This document shows, piece after piece, positions 27,749-35,638 of a DNA stretch of 64,000 nt; position 1 is the stretch's first letter; every line of letters starts with the position of its first letter. Both the position numbers and the translations under genes were made by a program. Below the pieces are notes generated by a model. That model did not search any database and was not told the origin of the DNA. It saw nothing but the letters and a program-made list of their open reading frames with translations. The stretch is from Profundibacterium mesophilum KAUST100406-0324. GTDB taxonomy: Bacteria; Pseudomonadota; Alphaproteobacteria; Rhodobacterales; Rhodobacteraceae. The stretch is taken from positions 124,001-188,000 of the forward strand of contig NZ_APKE01000014.1 of assembly GCF_009835145.1 (NCBI RefSeq). Reading direction: 5' to 3'.

Positions 27749-29011
27749 TCAGGCGGCGCGGAGCTTGCCGCCCTCGTGACCATGCACCCGCACGTGGTTC
27801 AGCGTGCCCTCCTCGCGCGGCGCATCGAGGATCACTTCGGCAAATTGCTCGGTTCGGCCCATCAGGGGCGATTCCATCAAGATCACATGTTCCTTGCCGC
27901 GCTGCGCCTCGAGATGGGCGGCCACGCGCGCGGCGCCGGCATCACGCAGCCGCGCGGCCCGGTCCTTGATCACGCTGCCGGCGACACCGGGCATGCGCGC
28001 GGCCGGGGTTCCGGGCCGGGGCGAGTAGGGAAACACATGCAGCCATGTCAGCCCGCATTCCGCCACAAGTTTCAGCGAATCGGCGAAATGCGCCTCCGTC
28101 TCCGTGGGAAAGCCCGCGATGATGTCGGCGCCGAAGGTCATTTCGGGGCGCAGCCGCCGCGCCTCCTCGCAAAAGGCGATCGCGTCATCGCGCAGATGGC
28201 GCCGCTTCATGCGTTTGAGGATCAAGTCGGCGCCGTGCTGCAAACTCAGGTGCAGATGCGGCATCAGGCGCGGCTCGGTCGCGATGGCCAGCATCAGGTT
28301 CTCATCCGCCTCGATGCTGTCGATCGAGGAGATCCGCAGGCGCGGCAGATCGGGCACGAGACGCAGGAGTCGCATCACCAGGTCGCCGAGCCGGGGCTGA
28401 CCGGGCAGATCGCCGCCCCATGAGGTCAGGTCCACCCCGGTGAGGACCACTTCATTGTAGCCGCGATCGACCAGCCGCCTGACCTGATCGACCACCACGC
28501 CGGCCGGAACCGAGCGCGAGTTGCCGCGCCCGTAGGGGATGATGCAGAAGGTGCAGCGGTGATCGCAGCCGTTCTGCACCTGCACGTAGGCGCGCGAGCG
28601 GGTGCCGAAGCCGTCGATCAGGTGACCGGCGGTCTCGCGCACCGACATGATGTCATCGACCTGCACGCGTTCCGTCTCGCCGGTGAAATCGGGCGCCATG
28701 GCGGCCCATGTGGCGGGCTGCATCTTCTCGGTATTGCCGATCACGCGGTCCACCTCGGGCATCTGCGCGAAACTGCCCGGATCGGTCTGCGCCGCGCAGC
28801 CGGTGACGATGATCTGCGCGTCGGGATGGCTGCGGCGCAGGCGGCGAATGTCCTGGCGCGCCTTGCGGACCGCCTCCGAGGTGACGGCGCAGGTGTTGAC
28901 GATGACGGCGTTCTCGAGTCCCGCTCCCTGCGCGAGCTCCTTCATCGCCTCGCTCTCGTACGCGTTGAGGCGGCAGCCATGGTTCGAGAAGACGGGAGCG
29001 GAAGGTGCCAT
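27749..29011 (-). CDS. mtaB: tRNA t6A37 methylthiotransferase MtaB
   Basis: 420 aa radical-SAM enzyme that adds a methylthio group to N6-threonylcarbamoyladenosine at tRNA position 37. The N-terminal cluster cysteines are Cys13 (NHGCRLN), Cys41 (NTCAVT) and Cys72 (GCAAQ). The radical-SAM triad is Cys149, Cys153, Cys156 (CDHRCTFC). Tracts typical of the family follow (SSIDSIEAD, HLHLSLQHGAD, FGADIIAGFPTET, LHVFPYSPRPGTPA). A final short TRAM-like tail is visible. The ATG overlaps the dapF stop by one base (TGATG), so the pair is an operon. Confidence 0.93.
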   Translation of the reverse strand: MAPSAPVFSNHGCRLNAYESEAMKELAQGAGLENAVIVNTCAVTSEAVRKARQDIRRLRRSHPDAQIIVTGCAAQTDPGSFAQMPEVDRVIGNTEKMQPATWAAMAPDFTGETERVQVDDIMSVRETAGHLIDGFGTRSRAYVQVQNGCDHRCTFCIIPYGRGNSRSVPAGVVVDQVRRLVDRGYNEVVLTGVDLTSWGGDLPGQPRLGDLVMRLLRLVPDLPRLRISSIDSIEADENLMLAIATEPRLMPHLHLSLQHGADLILKRMKRRHLRDDAIAFCEEARRLRPEMTFGADIIAGFPTETEAHFADSLKLVAECGLTWLHVFPYSPRPGTPAARMPGVAGSVIKDRAARLRDAGAARVAAHLEAQRGKEHVILMESPLMGRTEQFAEVILDAPREEGTLNHVRVHGHEGGKLRAA

Positions 29012-29847
29012 CACAGGTCCCCGAGGAAGTCGCGGCCGAACCGCGCGGTAAAGACATGCATCGTCGGCCCGGTCATCCAGACGCCGTCCTCGCGCCAGTC
29101 GATCTCGATCCGGCCCCCGTCGAGGTCGATGATCACGTGACGCCCGGTCAATCCGCGCCGGAAGGCCGCCACCGCGGTGGCGCAGGAGGAGGAGCCGGAG
29201 GCCAGCGTGATCCCGGTGCCGCGTTCCCAGACGCGCATCCGCAGGTGGTTCTCCCCGATCACCTGTGCCACCTGCACGTTGGTGCGTTCGGGAAAGAGCG
29301 CGTGATGCTCGATGCGGGGGCCGAACTTCGCCAGGTCGACCGCGCCGGCATCCTCGACGAAGAAGGTGCAATGCGGATTGCCCATCCCCGTGGCGACCGG
29401 ATCGCCCTCGATCGGAAGGTGCAGCGTGTCCGTCTCCCGCGCGAGGGGAATATCGGCCCAGTCGGTCCTTGGCGGCCCCATGTTCACCGAGGTCAGCCCG
29501 CCGCCCGCGTCATGCGCCTCCAGAAGCCCGTGATCGGTGCGCAGCGATAGCGACCGCCCCCCGCCCGCGCCCATCATGTAGCGTGCGATGCACCGCGTGG
29601 CATTGCCGCAGGCCGCCGAGAGCGTGCCATCGGCGTTCCAGAAGGTCAGGCGCGCATCCGCCTCCGCGTCGCTGTCGATCGCGGCGAGCTGGTCGAAGCC
29701 GACGCCGCGCTGGCGGTCGGCCAGGGCCCGCGCCAGGGCCGGCGTGATCTCCACCGATTGCTGGCGGCGGTCGAAGACGACGAAGTCGTTGCCGAGCCCG
29801 TGCATCTTCATGAAGGTCGGCCCGGTCGTATTGTCACGCTGTTCCAT
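29011..29847 (-). CDS. dapF: Diaminopimelate epimerase
   Basis: 278 aa cofactor-independent racemase that converts LL- to meso-diaminopimelate for lysine and peptidoglycan synthesis. The two catalytic cysteines are Cys80 (SAACGNATRC) and Cys222 (GSSSCATA). The opening FMKMHGLGNDFVVFDRR is diagnostic. The start gives the standard length. It is the first gene of dapF-mtaB and is divergent from a tRNA-Lys gene. Confidence 0.96.
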   Translation of the reverse strand: MEQRDNTTGPTFMKMHGLGNDFVVFDRRQQSVEITPALARALADRQRGVGFDQLAAIDSDAEADARLTFWNADGTLSAACGNATRCIARYMMGAGGGRSLSLRTDHGLLEAHDAGGGLTSVNMGPPRTDWADIPLARETDTLHLPIEGDPVATGMGNPHCTFFVEDAGAVDLAKFGPRIEHHALFPERTNVQVAQVIGENHLRMRVWERGTGITLASGSSSCATAVAAFRRGLTGRHVIIDLDGGRIEIDWREDGVWMTGPTMHVFTARFGRDFLGDL

Positions 29848-29912
29848 GGGCGCGCATATAGACCCGGTGGACGCGGTTGGAAAGACAAGTCCGGTTTGTG
29901 TCGAATTTCCGC

Positions 29913-29941
29913 TTGACCCCCCTGCCGCCCAAAGTTAGCTA
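29913..29941 (+). promoter_or_regulatory. Promoter of tRNA-Lys
   Basis: TTGACC (29913-29918), exactly 17 bases, TAGCTA (29936-29941). Transcription would start about ten bases before the tRNA 5' end at 29951. It is the best spaced promoter in the window. Confidence 0.7.
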
Positions 29942-29950
29942 GCCCCCCGT

Positions 29951-30026
29951 GGGCCGTTAGCTCAGTTGGTAGAGCAACTGACTTTTAATCAGTGGGTCGC
30001 AGGTTCGAATCCTGCACGGCTCACCA
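29951..30026 (+). tRNA. tRNA-Lys (anticodon TTT)
   Basis: A full cloverleaf can be drawn. The acceptor stem is GGGCCGT with ACGGCTC, with one G-T pair. The D arm is GCTC/GAGC, and the anticodon arm has loop CTTTTAA giving anticodon TTT. The T arm is GCAGG-TTCGAAT-CCTGC. The 3' CCA is encoded (30024-30026). Confidence 0.97.
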
Positions 30027-30234
30027 CTGATCCCGGATCGAGATCGAAAGTCCCGCCCTGCGGGCCGCGGCCTTTGCGCCGGGAGCGGCCGTGCGATGGG
30101 GCCGCGCCTGGAAGCGGCGCCCCCCTCCTGATGGAAAATCTGCCTGTGCCGCGTCATGCTTGCCCTTGCCGGGCAGGGTGACCGCCGCAACGCCCGCGCC
30201 TCGCGGCGCGGATCGCTGGGGCTGCCGTTGCCGT

Positions 30235-31527
30235 TCAGGCGTCCCGCGCCAGACGCAGTCCCAGCATCTGCCATCTTTGATGGGGATAGAAGAAGGTGCG
30301 GTAGCTTTCGCGCATCTGCGCGCGCGGGGTGGCGCAGGAGCCGCCACGCAGCACCATCTGGTTGATCATGAACTTGCCGTTATACTCGCCCAGCGCCCCT
30401 TCCGGCGGACGAAAGCCGGGATAGGGGGTGAAGGGGCTGGACGTCCATTCCCACACATCGCCCCAGAATCCGCCGCCGGGCAGGGGACGCAGCGCGCCGC
30501 TCTCGAGGAAATTGCCCTCGATGGGGTGATCGCGCGCCGCCAGTTCCCATTCCTGTTCCGTCGGCAGCCGCGCCCCGGCCCAGCGGGCATAGGCCTCGGC
30601 TTCGTAATAGCTGACATGCACCACGGGCGCGTCGAGATGCACGGGCTGCGGGCCGCGCAGCGTATAGCACCACCATTCGCCCTCCTGCTGCCACCAGTAG
30701 AGCGGCGCATCCCAGCCCTCGCGTTGCCTGACGGCCCAGCCTTCCATCAGCCACAGCGTCTGATCGGAGTAACCGCCCGCCTCGATGAAGGCGATCCAGT
30801 CGCGATTGCTCACCGGGCGCTCGGCGATCTCGTAGGGCGCGACATAGACCTTGTGGCGCGGTCCTTCGCAATCATAGGCAAAGGCGTCGCCCTCGTGGCC
30901 GATCTCGACGAGGCCGCCCTCATGCGCGGCATAGGCGAGGGGCTGTTCGGCGGCGACGGGCATCGGCTCGGGCGGGGAATAGACGGGCAGGAGCGGGTTG
31001 TAGGAGAACCCGTGCAGCAGGTCGGTCACGAGCAGTTCCTGGTGCTGCATCTCGTGGTGGCAGCCAAGCTCGACCAGCCACGCGATCTCCTCCAGATCGT
31101 TGCGCCGGGATGACATCAGTGCGCCGATCGCCTCATCCACATGCGCGCGATAGGCCATGACGGCCTCGGTTCCGGGGCGCGAGACGAGGCCGCGCTTGTT
31201 GCGGGCATGGCGGGGGCCGGCCTGCACGTAATAGGAATTGAACAGGAAGGCGAAGCGCGCATCGGGGGTTTCGTAATCGGGCACATGCGGCTTCAGGATG
31301 AATTCCTCGAAGAACCAGGTGGTATGGGCGAGATGCCAGTTGGGCGGGCTCGCATCCTCCATCGACTGGATCATCATGTCCTCGGGCGCGAGAGGGGCGG
31401 CGAGGGTCCTCGACCGGGCCCGTGTCCGCTCGAACAGCGCCGCGATGCGCGCGACCGGATCCTCGGCGGCATTCGCGGGCGTGGCGTCCGCGCTCGCCGG
31501 TCTGGAATTGGATGTATTGGGGGACAT
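30235..31527 (-). CDS. egtB: EgtB-type ergothioneine biosynthesis sulfoxide synthase
   Basis: 430 aa non-haem iron enzyme that joins hercynine with gamma-glutamylcysteine or cysteine using oxygen. The N-terminal DinB-like domain contains HLAHTTWFFEEF and the metal motif HxxxHxE at His158-His162 (HHEMQHQE). The C-terminal formylglycine-generating-enzyme-like domain includes FIEAGGY, RLPTEQEWELAARD and LRGGSCATPRAQMRESYRTFF. GAGGAG sits nine bases before the ATG at 31527. The methyltransferase EgtD that makes hercynine is not adjacent, so the pathway partner must be elsewhere. OvoA is excluded because there is no fused methyltransferase domain. Confidence 0.88.
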   Translation of the reverse strand: MSPNTSNSRPASADATPANAAEDPVARIAALFERTRARSRTLAAPLAPEDMMIQSMEDASPPNWHLAHTTWFFEEFILKPHVPDYETPDARFAFLFNSYYVQAGPRHARNKRGLVSRPGTEAVMAYRAHVDEAIGALMSSRRNDLEEIAWLVELGCHHEMQHQELLVTDLLHGFSYNPLLPVYSPPEPMPVAAEQPLAYAAHEGGLVEIGHEGDAFAYDCEGPRHKVYVAPYEIAERPVSNRDWIAFIEAGGYSDQTLWLMEGWAVRQREGWDAPLYWWQQEGEWWCYTLRGPQPVHLDAPVVHVSYYEAEAYARWAGARLPTEQEWELAARDHPIEGNFLESGALRPLPGGGFWGDVWEWTSSPFTPYPGFRPPEGALGEYNGKFMINQMVLRGGSCATPRAQMRESYRTFFYPHQRWQMLGLRLARDA

Positions 31528-31745
31528 GAAGCTGGCTCCTCGTGAAACGACAGGGCCGTGCCGGGGCCTGCCGGCGCAGCATGGGTCAAAATGCGCAAAC
31601 GCGCGCCCTTGTTCCACGCAGGCCGGGTTTTCCGCTCGCCCCCGCGCCCCTGCGGCGCTTTTCCCCACCCCGTGCCTCGTGACAGGGAGGGAGGGATCGT
31701 TTATCGGATAAGCCGGATACCGTTTTGTTGAGGGAAGACCCGCAT

Positions 31746-31880
31746 ATGGAAAAGCACCGCATCGGCACGATGGACATTTCGGTCCAGGAAAAGACCTTCG
31801 CCGGCTTCATCGCCTGGGTGAAATGGACCACGGTGGCGATCATCGTCTCGCTCGTCGCGCTCGCGCTGATCAACGGCTGA
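31746..31880 (+). CDS. aa3-type cytochrome c oxidase subunit IV
   Basis: 44 aa single-helix membrane protein. The sequence after the charged start, GTMDISVQEKTFAGFI, is the hallmark of the small subunit IV (PF07835) of alphaproteobacterial aa3 oxidases, and is followed by one transmembrane helix ending in LALALING. A GAGGGAAG stretch lies about seven bases before the ATG. The main oxidase subunit genes are not in the window, so this subunit is encoded apart from them. Confidence 0.85.
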   Translation: MEKHRIGTMDISVQEKTFAGFIAWVKWTTVAIIVSLVALALING

Positions 31881-31894
31881 GCGGTCAACGAGCC

Positions 31895-32542
31895 ATGCGC
31901 AACCTGATGGCCGCGCTCGCCGCGGCCGCCCTGCTCGGCGGATGCGCCGCCACGTCCGGCGGCCCGCCGGAGCGGACGGCCCCGGTGCAGCGGGCGGCCT
32001 ATGCGCAGTCCGGCCCGTCCAGCCTGACGCTCTACACGGTGATCAACAACCGTTCGGGGGCGGGGGCGCATACCGGGCTTTTGATCAATGCCAGCCAGCG
32101 GGTCCTGTGGGATCCGGCGGGCTCGTTCTATCATCCGGACGCGCCGGAGCGCGGCGACGTGCTCTATGGCTTCACCCCGCAGATCGAGCTGGTCTACGAG
32201 GATTACCACGCCCGCGAGACGTTCCGCATCGTCGAGCAGACGGTCGAGGTCGCGCCGGAGATCGCCGAGCAGGCGCTGCGTCTCGCCATGGGCAAGGGCG
32301 CGGCGAGCCGGTCGACCTGCTCGCTCAGCACGACATCGATCCTGCGGCAGCTTCCCGGCTTCGAGGCGATCGGCAGCAGCTGGTTTCCCAAGGTGACGAT
32401 GGCGCGGTTCGGCGCGCTCGACGGGGTGACGCAAAAGGTCATCACCGACGACGACGCCGATGCAAATCACGGTGTGCTGATCCGTGCGGAGCGGCGCAAC
32501 GTCCCGAAGGTGCCGCCGCCGCAGCTTCAGGACAGCAGGTAG
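31895..32542 (+). CDS. Lipoprotein of unknown function, possibly a permuted NlpC/P60-like fold
   Basis: 215 aa protein with a lipoprotein signal (LLGGC, Cys17). The mature part reads LTLYTVINNRSGAGAHTGLLI and later STCSLSTTSILRQLPGF. A histidine in a beta strand followed much later by a cysteine at a helix start resembles circularly permuted NlpC/P60 (papain-like) families, but this is inference from pattern only. It begins 14 bases after the CoxIV gene and may be co-transcribed. Its 3' end overlaps the 3' end of convergent azlD by 16 bases. Confidence 0.6.
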   Translation: MRNLMAALAAAALLGGCAATSGGPPERTAPVQRAAYAQSGPSSLTLYTVINNRSGAGAHTGLLINASQRVLWDPAGSFYHPDAPERGDVLYGFTPQIELVYEDYHARETFRIVEQTVEVAPEIAEQALRLAMGKGAASRSTCSLSTTSILRQLPGFEAIGSSWFPKVTMARFGALDGVTQKVITDDDADANHGVLIRAERRNVPKVPPPQLQDSR

Positions 32543-32856
32543 AGCCCGCCATAGAGCGCGACGGCCCCCGCGAGGGCGGCCAGGAGCATGTTGCGCGTCA
32601 GAAGTCCCACACCGAGCGCAGCGAGCGCGGCCGCGGCGCGCGGCGGATCGAAGCTGCCGCCCGTGGCGCTCGGCCACAGGACCATCGGCGCCACCATCCC
32701 CGGCAGGACGGCCACCGGCGTGTAGCGCAGCAGGCGCAGCACCAGTGGCGGCATGGGGCGATCGCCGATCAGGCCGAGAAAAGAGAACCGGATCGCGAAT
32801 GTTCCCACCGCGAGCAGCGCGATCACCAGCCAGATCTCGGCGGCACTGTGGTTCAT
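32527..32856 (-). CDS. azlD: AzlD family branched-chain amino acid exporter subunit
   Basis: 109 aa small membrane protein with about four hydrophobic segments, matching AzlD: IWLVIALLAVGTFAIRFSFLGLIG at the start, LRLLRYTPVAVLPGMVAPMVLWP in the middle. AzlD acts with AzlC to export branched-chain amino acids or analogues. The ATG overlaps the azlC stop as ATGA, confirming the pair. The 3' end overlaps the convergent lipoprotein gene. Confidence 0.9.
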   Translation of the reverse strand: MNHSAAEIWLVIALLAVGTFAIRFSFLGLIGDRPMPPLVLRLLRYTPVAVLPGMVAPMVLWPSATGGSFDPPRAAAALAALGVGLLTRNMLLAALAGAVALYGGLYLLS

Positions 32857-33590
32857 GTCCCTCCTCCCTTTTCCGCGCGGCGCGGCCCGGCGCCCTCGAT
32901 CAGCGTTTCGGCGGCGGCCCCCGCCACCATCGCGGCCCCCGCCGCGATCAACAGTCCCAGTCCCGCCGGCAGCCAGGCGAGCGACAGCGCGACCACGACC
33001 GAGACCAGCGCGGCCAGCAGATGGGCCGCGGTCTTGAGCATCGGGCCGAGCAGGGCGATGAACATGATCGGCAGGGCGAAATCGAGCGCCCAGCTTTCGG
33101 GAATGCGTGCGCCGAGCAGCGCCCCGAGCAGGGTGCAGCCGTACCAGGCCGGCACGATCGGCGTGGCGATGCCGAAATAGAAGCCGATCTTCTGCCCGGT
33201 GCTCATCTGCGGGCGCGCCTCGTATTCGGCGATGCTCGCGGCATAAGTCTGATCGAAGTTCATGTAGGAGACGAGCGCCCGTTGCCACAGCGGTGCCGCG
33301 CCCAGATGCGGCACGAGGGCTGCCGAATACATCGCCATGCGCAGGTTGATCGCCAGTGCCGTCGCCAGAACCGCCCAGAGCGGCGCGTTCTCGACCAGCA
33401 TCGACAGCGCAGCGAACTGCGCCGAGCCCGCGATCACCAGTGCCGAGAAACCCATGATCTGCGCCAGCGACAACGCCGCCTCCGCCGCGACCACCCCGAA
33501 CAGCGTGGCGAAGGGCGCGATGACCAGCACGAAGGGCGCTCCTTGCACGAGGCCGCGCGCCCATTCCGATTTCATGGTGGAGCCTGTCAC
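32853..33590 (-). CDS. azlC: AzlC family branched-chain amino acid permease
   Basis: 245 aa membrane protein, the large subunit of the AzlCD exporter. Family motifs are GAPFVLVIAPFATLFGVVAAEAALS, SALVIAGSAQFAALSMLVENAP, the NLRMAMYSAALVPHLG segment and SYMNFDQTYAASIAEYE. The start is most likely the GTG at 33590, which has TAGGAT seven bases upstream; the ATG 15 bases further in lacks a good site. It is divergent from the fdhD operon across a gap of about 60 bases. Confidence 0.9.
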   Translation of the reverse strand: MTGSTMKSEWARGLVQGAPFVLVIAPFATLFGVVAAEAALSLAQIMGFSALVIAGSAQFAALSMLVENAPLWAVLATALAINLRMAMYSAALVPHLGAAPLWQRALVSYMNFDQTYAASIAEYEARPQMSTGQKIGFYFGIATPIVPAWYGCTLLGALLGARIPESWALDFALPIMFIALLGPMLKTAAHLLAALVSVVVALSLAWLPAGLGLLIAAGAAMVAGAAAETLIEGAGPRRAEKGGGT

Positions 33591-33651
33591 CGAGACATCC
33601 TAGATTGCCACTTGTCGAGCCGGCTTTGCCCTAATGCTTCCGCAGGATCAA

Positions 33652-34536
33652 ATGACAAATCGTGATGACCAGGGTGACTATATCGTCGCCCCAGACCCCG
33701 GCCGCCCCGGCCTGACCCGCAGCGTGGAGGGTATCGACCAGAGCGGGCAGTCCGGTCCGGTCAGCGTCGTCGAGGAGCGTCCCCTGACGATCTTCCTCAA
33801 CGGCCAGGAGATCGTCACCGCCATGACGATCGGAGACTATCCCGAATACCTGGCGCTGGGCTTCCTGCGCAATCAGGGGATGCTGCGTGACGGGGAGACC
33901 GTGCAGGGGGTCGATTTCGACGAGGAACTCGAGACGGTCGTGGTGCGCACCGACGGGCAGACCAGCTACGAGGAGAAGCTGCGCAAGAAGACCCGCACCA
34001 GCGGCTGCGCGGTCGGCACCGTCTTCGGCGACATGATGGAAGGGCTCGAGGGGCTGACCCTGCCGCAGGCCGAGGTGCGCAGCTCCTGGCTTTATGCCCT
34101 CGCCGCGAAGATCAACACCACCCCCTCCCTCTATCTCGAGGCGGGGGCGATCCACGGCACCGTCCTGTGCCGCGAGGATCGTCCGCTGGTCTACATGGAG
34201 GATGTCGGGCGGCACAACGCGGTCGACAAGATCGCCGGCTGGATGCTGAGCGAGAATGTCGCTGCGGGGGACAAGATCCTCTACACGACCGGCCGCCTGA
34301 CCTCGGAGATGGTGATCAAGACGGCGCTTATGGGCATCCCCGTGCTCGCCTCGCGCTCGGGCTTCACCGCCTGGGGGGTCGAGATCGCGCAGCAGGTCGG
34401 CCTCACGCTGATCGGACGGATGCGCGGGCGCCGGTTCACCTGCCTCGCGGGCGATGCGCGGCTGATCCGCGACGCCGATCCGGGCGCGGTGGCGGACGAG
34501 CCGCGCCGTTCGGCGCGCAAGGGCGGCGCGGCATGA
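33652..34536 (+). CDS. fdhD: Formate dehydrogenase accessory sulfurtransferase FdhD
   Basis: 294 aa protein that transfers sulfur from IscS to the molybdenum or tungsten cofactor of formate dehydrogenases. The family core EERPLTIFLNGQEIVTAMTIGDYPEYLALGFL and the VGRHNAVDKIAG and ASRSGFTAWGVEIA motifs are present. The active-site loop reads RTSGCAVGTVFG: Cys119 is kept, but the second cysteine of the CxxC seen in E. coli FdhD is absent. AGGA is four bases before the chosen ATG; another ATG 18 bases upstream has no site. First gene of fdhD-mobA-mobB-moeA. Confidence 0.92.
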   Translation: MTNRDDQGDYIVAPDPGRPGLTRSVEGIDQSGQSGPVSVVEERPLTIFLNGQEIVTAMTIGDYPEYLALGFLRNQGMLRDGETVQGVDFDEELETVVVRTDGQTSYEEKLRKKTRTSGCAVGTVFGDMMEGLEGLTLPQAEVRSSWLYALAAKINTTPSLYLEAGAIHGTVLCREDRPLVYMEDVGRHNAVDKIAGWMLSENVAAGDKILYTTGRLTSEMVIKTALMGIPVLASRSGFTAWGVEIAQQVGLTLIGRMRGRRFTCLAGDARLIRDADPGAVADEPRRSARKGGAA

Positions 34537-35147
34537 GGGCCCCGGTGGGGGTGATTCTCGCCGGCGGCCAGGCGCGGCGCATGGGGGGCGGCGACAAGGG
34601 GCGGCTTCCGCTCGGCGGCGTGCCGATCCTGACGCGGGTGATCGCCCGGCTGGAGCCGCAGGTCGCGGGACTGGCGCTCAACGCCAACGGCGATCCGGAC
34701 CGCTTCGACGATCTCGGGCTTGACGTGCTGCCGGACAGCGTGGCCGATCATCCCGGCCCCCTCGCAGGCGTGCTGGCCGGTCTCGACTGGGCGGCGGAAC
34801 AGGGGGCCGATCACATCGTGACCGCGGCCGCGGACACGCCCTTCTTTCCCTGCGATCTCGTTCCGATGCTGCAACTGGCGGCCGAGCGGGCGGGAGCGCC
34901 GATCGCGCTTGCCGCCACGATGGAGGGCACGCGGCAGGTGCGCCACCCCGTCTTCGGCCTCTGGCCCGTCGCCCTGCGTGAGGATCTGCGTTTAGCCATC
35001 GCCGCGGGCACACGCAAGGTGGTGATCTGGACCGGACGGCACGGCGCGGTGGAGGCGGTGTTTCCCGTGGAACGCTTCGATCCCTTCTTCAACGTGAACA
35101 CGCCAGACGATCTGGCGCGGGCCCATTCTTTCCTGGACGCGCCATGA
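34533..35147 (+). CDS. mobA: Molybdenum cofactor guanylyltransferase
   Basis: 204 aa nucleotidyltransferase that attaches GMP to molybdopterin to form the MGD cofactor used by DMSO-reductase-type enzymes such as formate dehydrogenase. The Rossmann-like N-terminal signature LAGGQARRMGGGDK (9-22) is intact. The AAADTPFFPCDLV metal-binding motif and the C-terminal NVNTPDDLARA follow. It overlaps fdhD and mobB by 4 nt each (ATGA), so translation is coupled through the operon. Confidence 0.95.
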   Translation: MRAPVGVILAGGQARRMGGGDKGRLPLGGVPILTRVIARLEPQVAGLALNANGDPDRFDDLGLDVLPDSVADHPGPLAGVLAGLDWAAEQGADHIVTAAADTPFFPCDLVPMLQLAAERAGAPIALAATMEGTRQVRHPVFGLWPVALREDLRLAIAAGTRKVVIWTGRHGAVEAVFPVERFDPFFNVNTPDDLARAHSFLDAP

Positions 35148-35638
35148 AGGTCTACGGCGTCACGGGCTGGAAGAATGCCGGCAAGACGGGGCTGATGGAG
35201 CGTCTGGTTGCCGAGTTCACGGCCAGGGGGCTGCGCGTCTCGACGCTCAAGCACGCCCATCACAGCTTCGACGTCGATCACCCCGGCCGCGACAGCCATC
35301 GTCACCGCGAGGCCGGCGCGCATCAGGTGATGCTGGGCTCGGCCAATCGCTGGGCGCTGATGACCGAGCTGCGCGGCGAGGCGGAGCCCGGTCTCGACGC
35401 GTTGCTCTCGATGATGGCGCCCGCCGATCTGGTTCTGATCGAAGGCTGGAAGCGGGACCGCCATCCCAAGATCGAGGCTTGGCGCGCCCAGACCGCCAAC
35501 CCCCTGATCGCGCCGGAGGATCCGACCATCCGCGCCGTCGCCTCCGACACGCCGCTTGATACCGCCGGCAGGCCGCGTTTCGATCTCGACGATACCGCCG
35601 CCATCGCCGATTTCATCGCCGGGGAGCTCGATCTGTGA
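35144..35638 (+). CDS. mobB: Molybdopterin-guanine dinucleotide biosynthesis adaptor MobB
   Basis: 164 aa GTP-binding protein that assists MobA. The P-loop is GWKNAGKT (8-15), followed by LKHAHHSFDVDHPGRDSHRHREAGA, a family hallmark. The EGWKRDRHPKIE segment is also typical. Overlaps with mobA (ATGA) and moeA (GTGA) place it inside the molybdenum-cofactor operon. Confidence 0.94.
   Translation: MKVYGVTGWKNAGKTGLMERLVAEFTARGLRVSTLKHAHHSFDVDHPGRDSHRHREAGAHQVMLGSANRWALMTELRGEAEPGLDALLSMMAPADLVLIEGWKRDRHPKIEAWRAQTANPLIAPEDPTIRAVASDTPLDTAGRPRFDLDDTAAIADFIAGELDL

Noticed and set aside
30027-30234. Structured RNA gene downstream of tRNA-Lys
   Set aside because: Short G/C palindromes exist, but no second tRNA fold or clear terminator could be drawn; nothing else supports a gene there.
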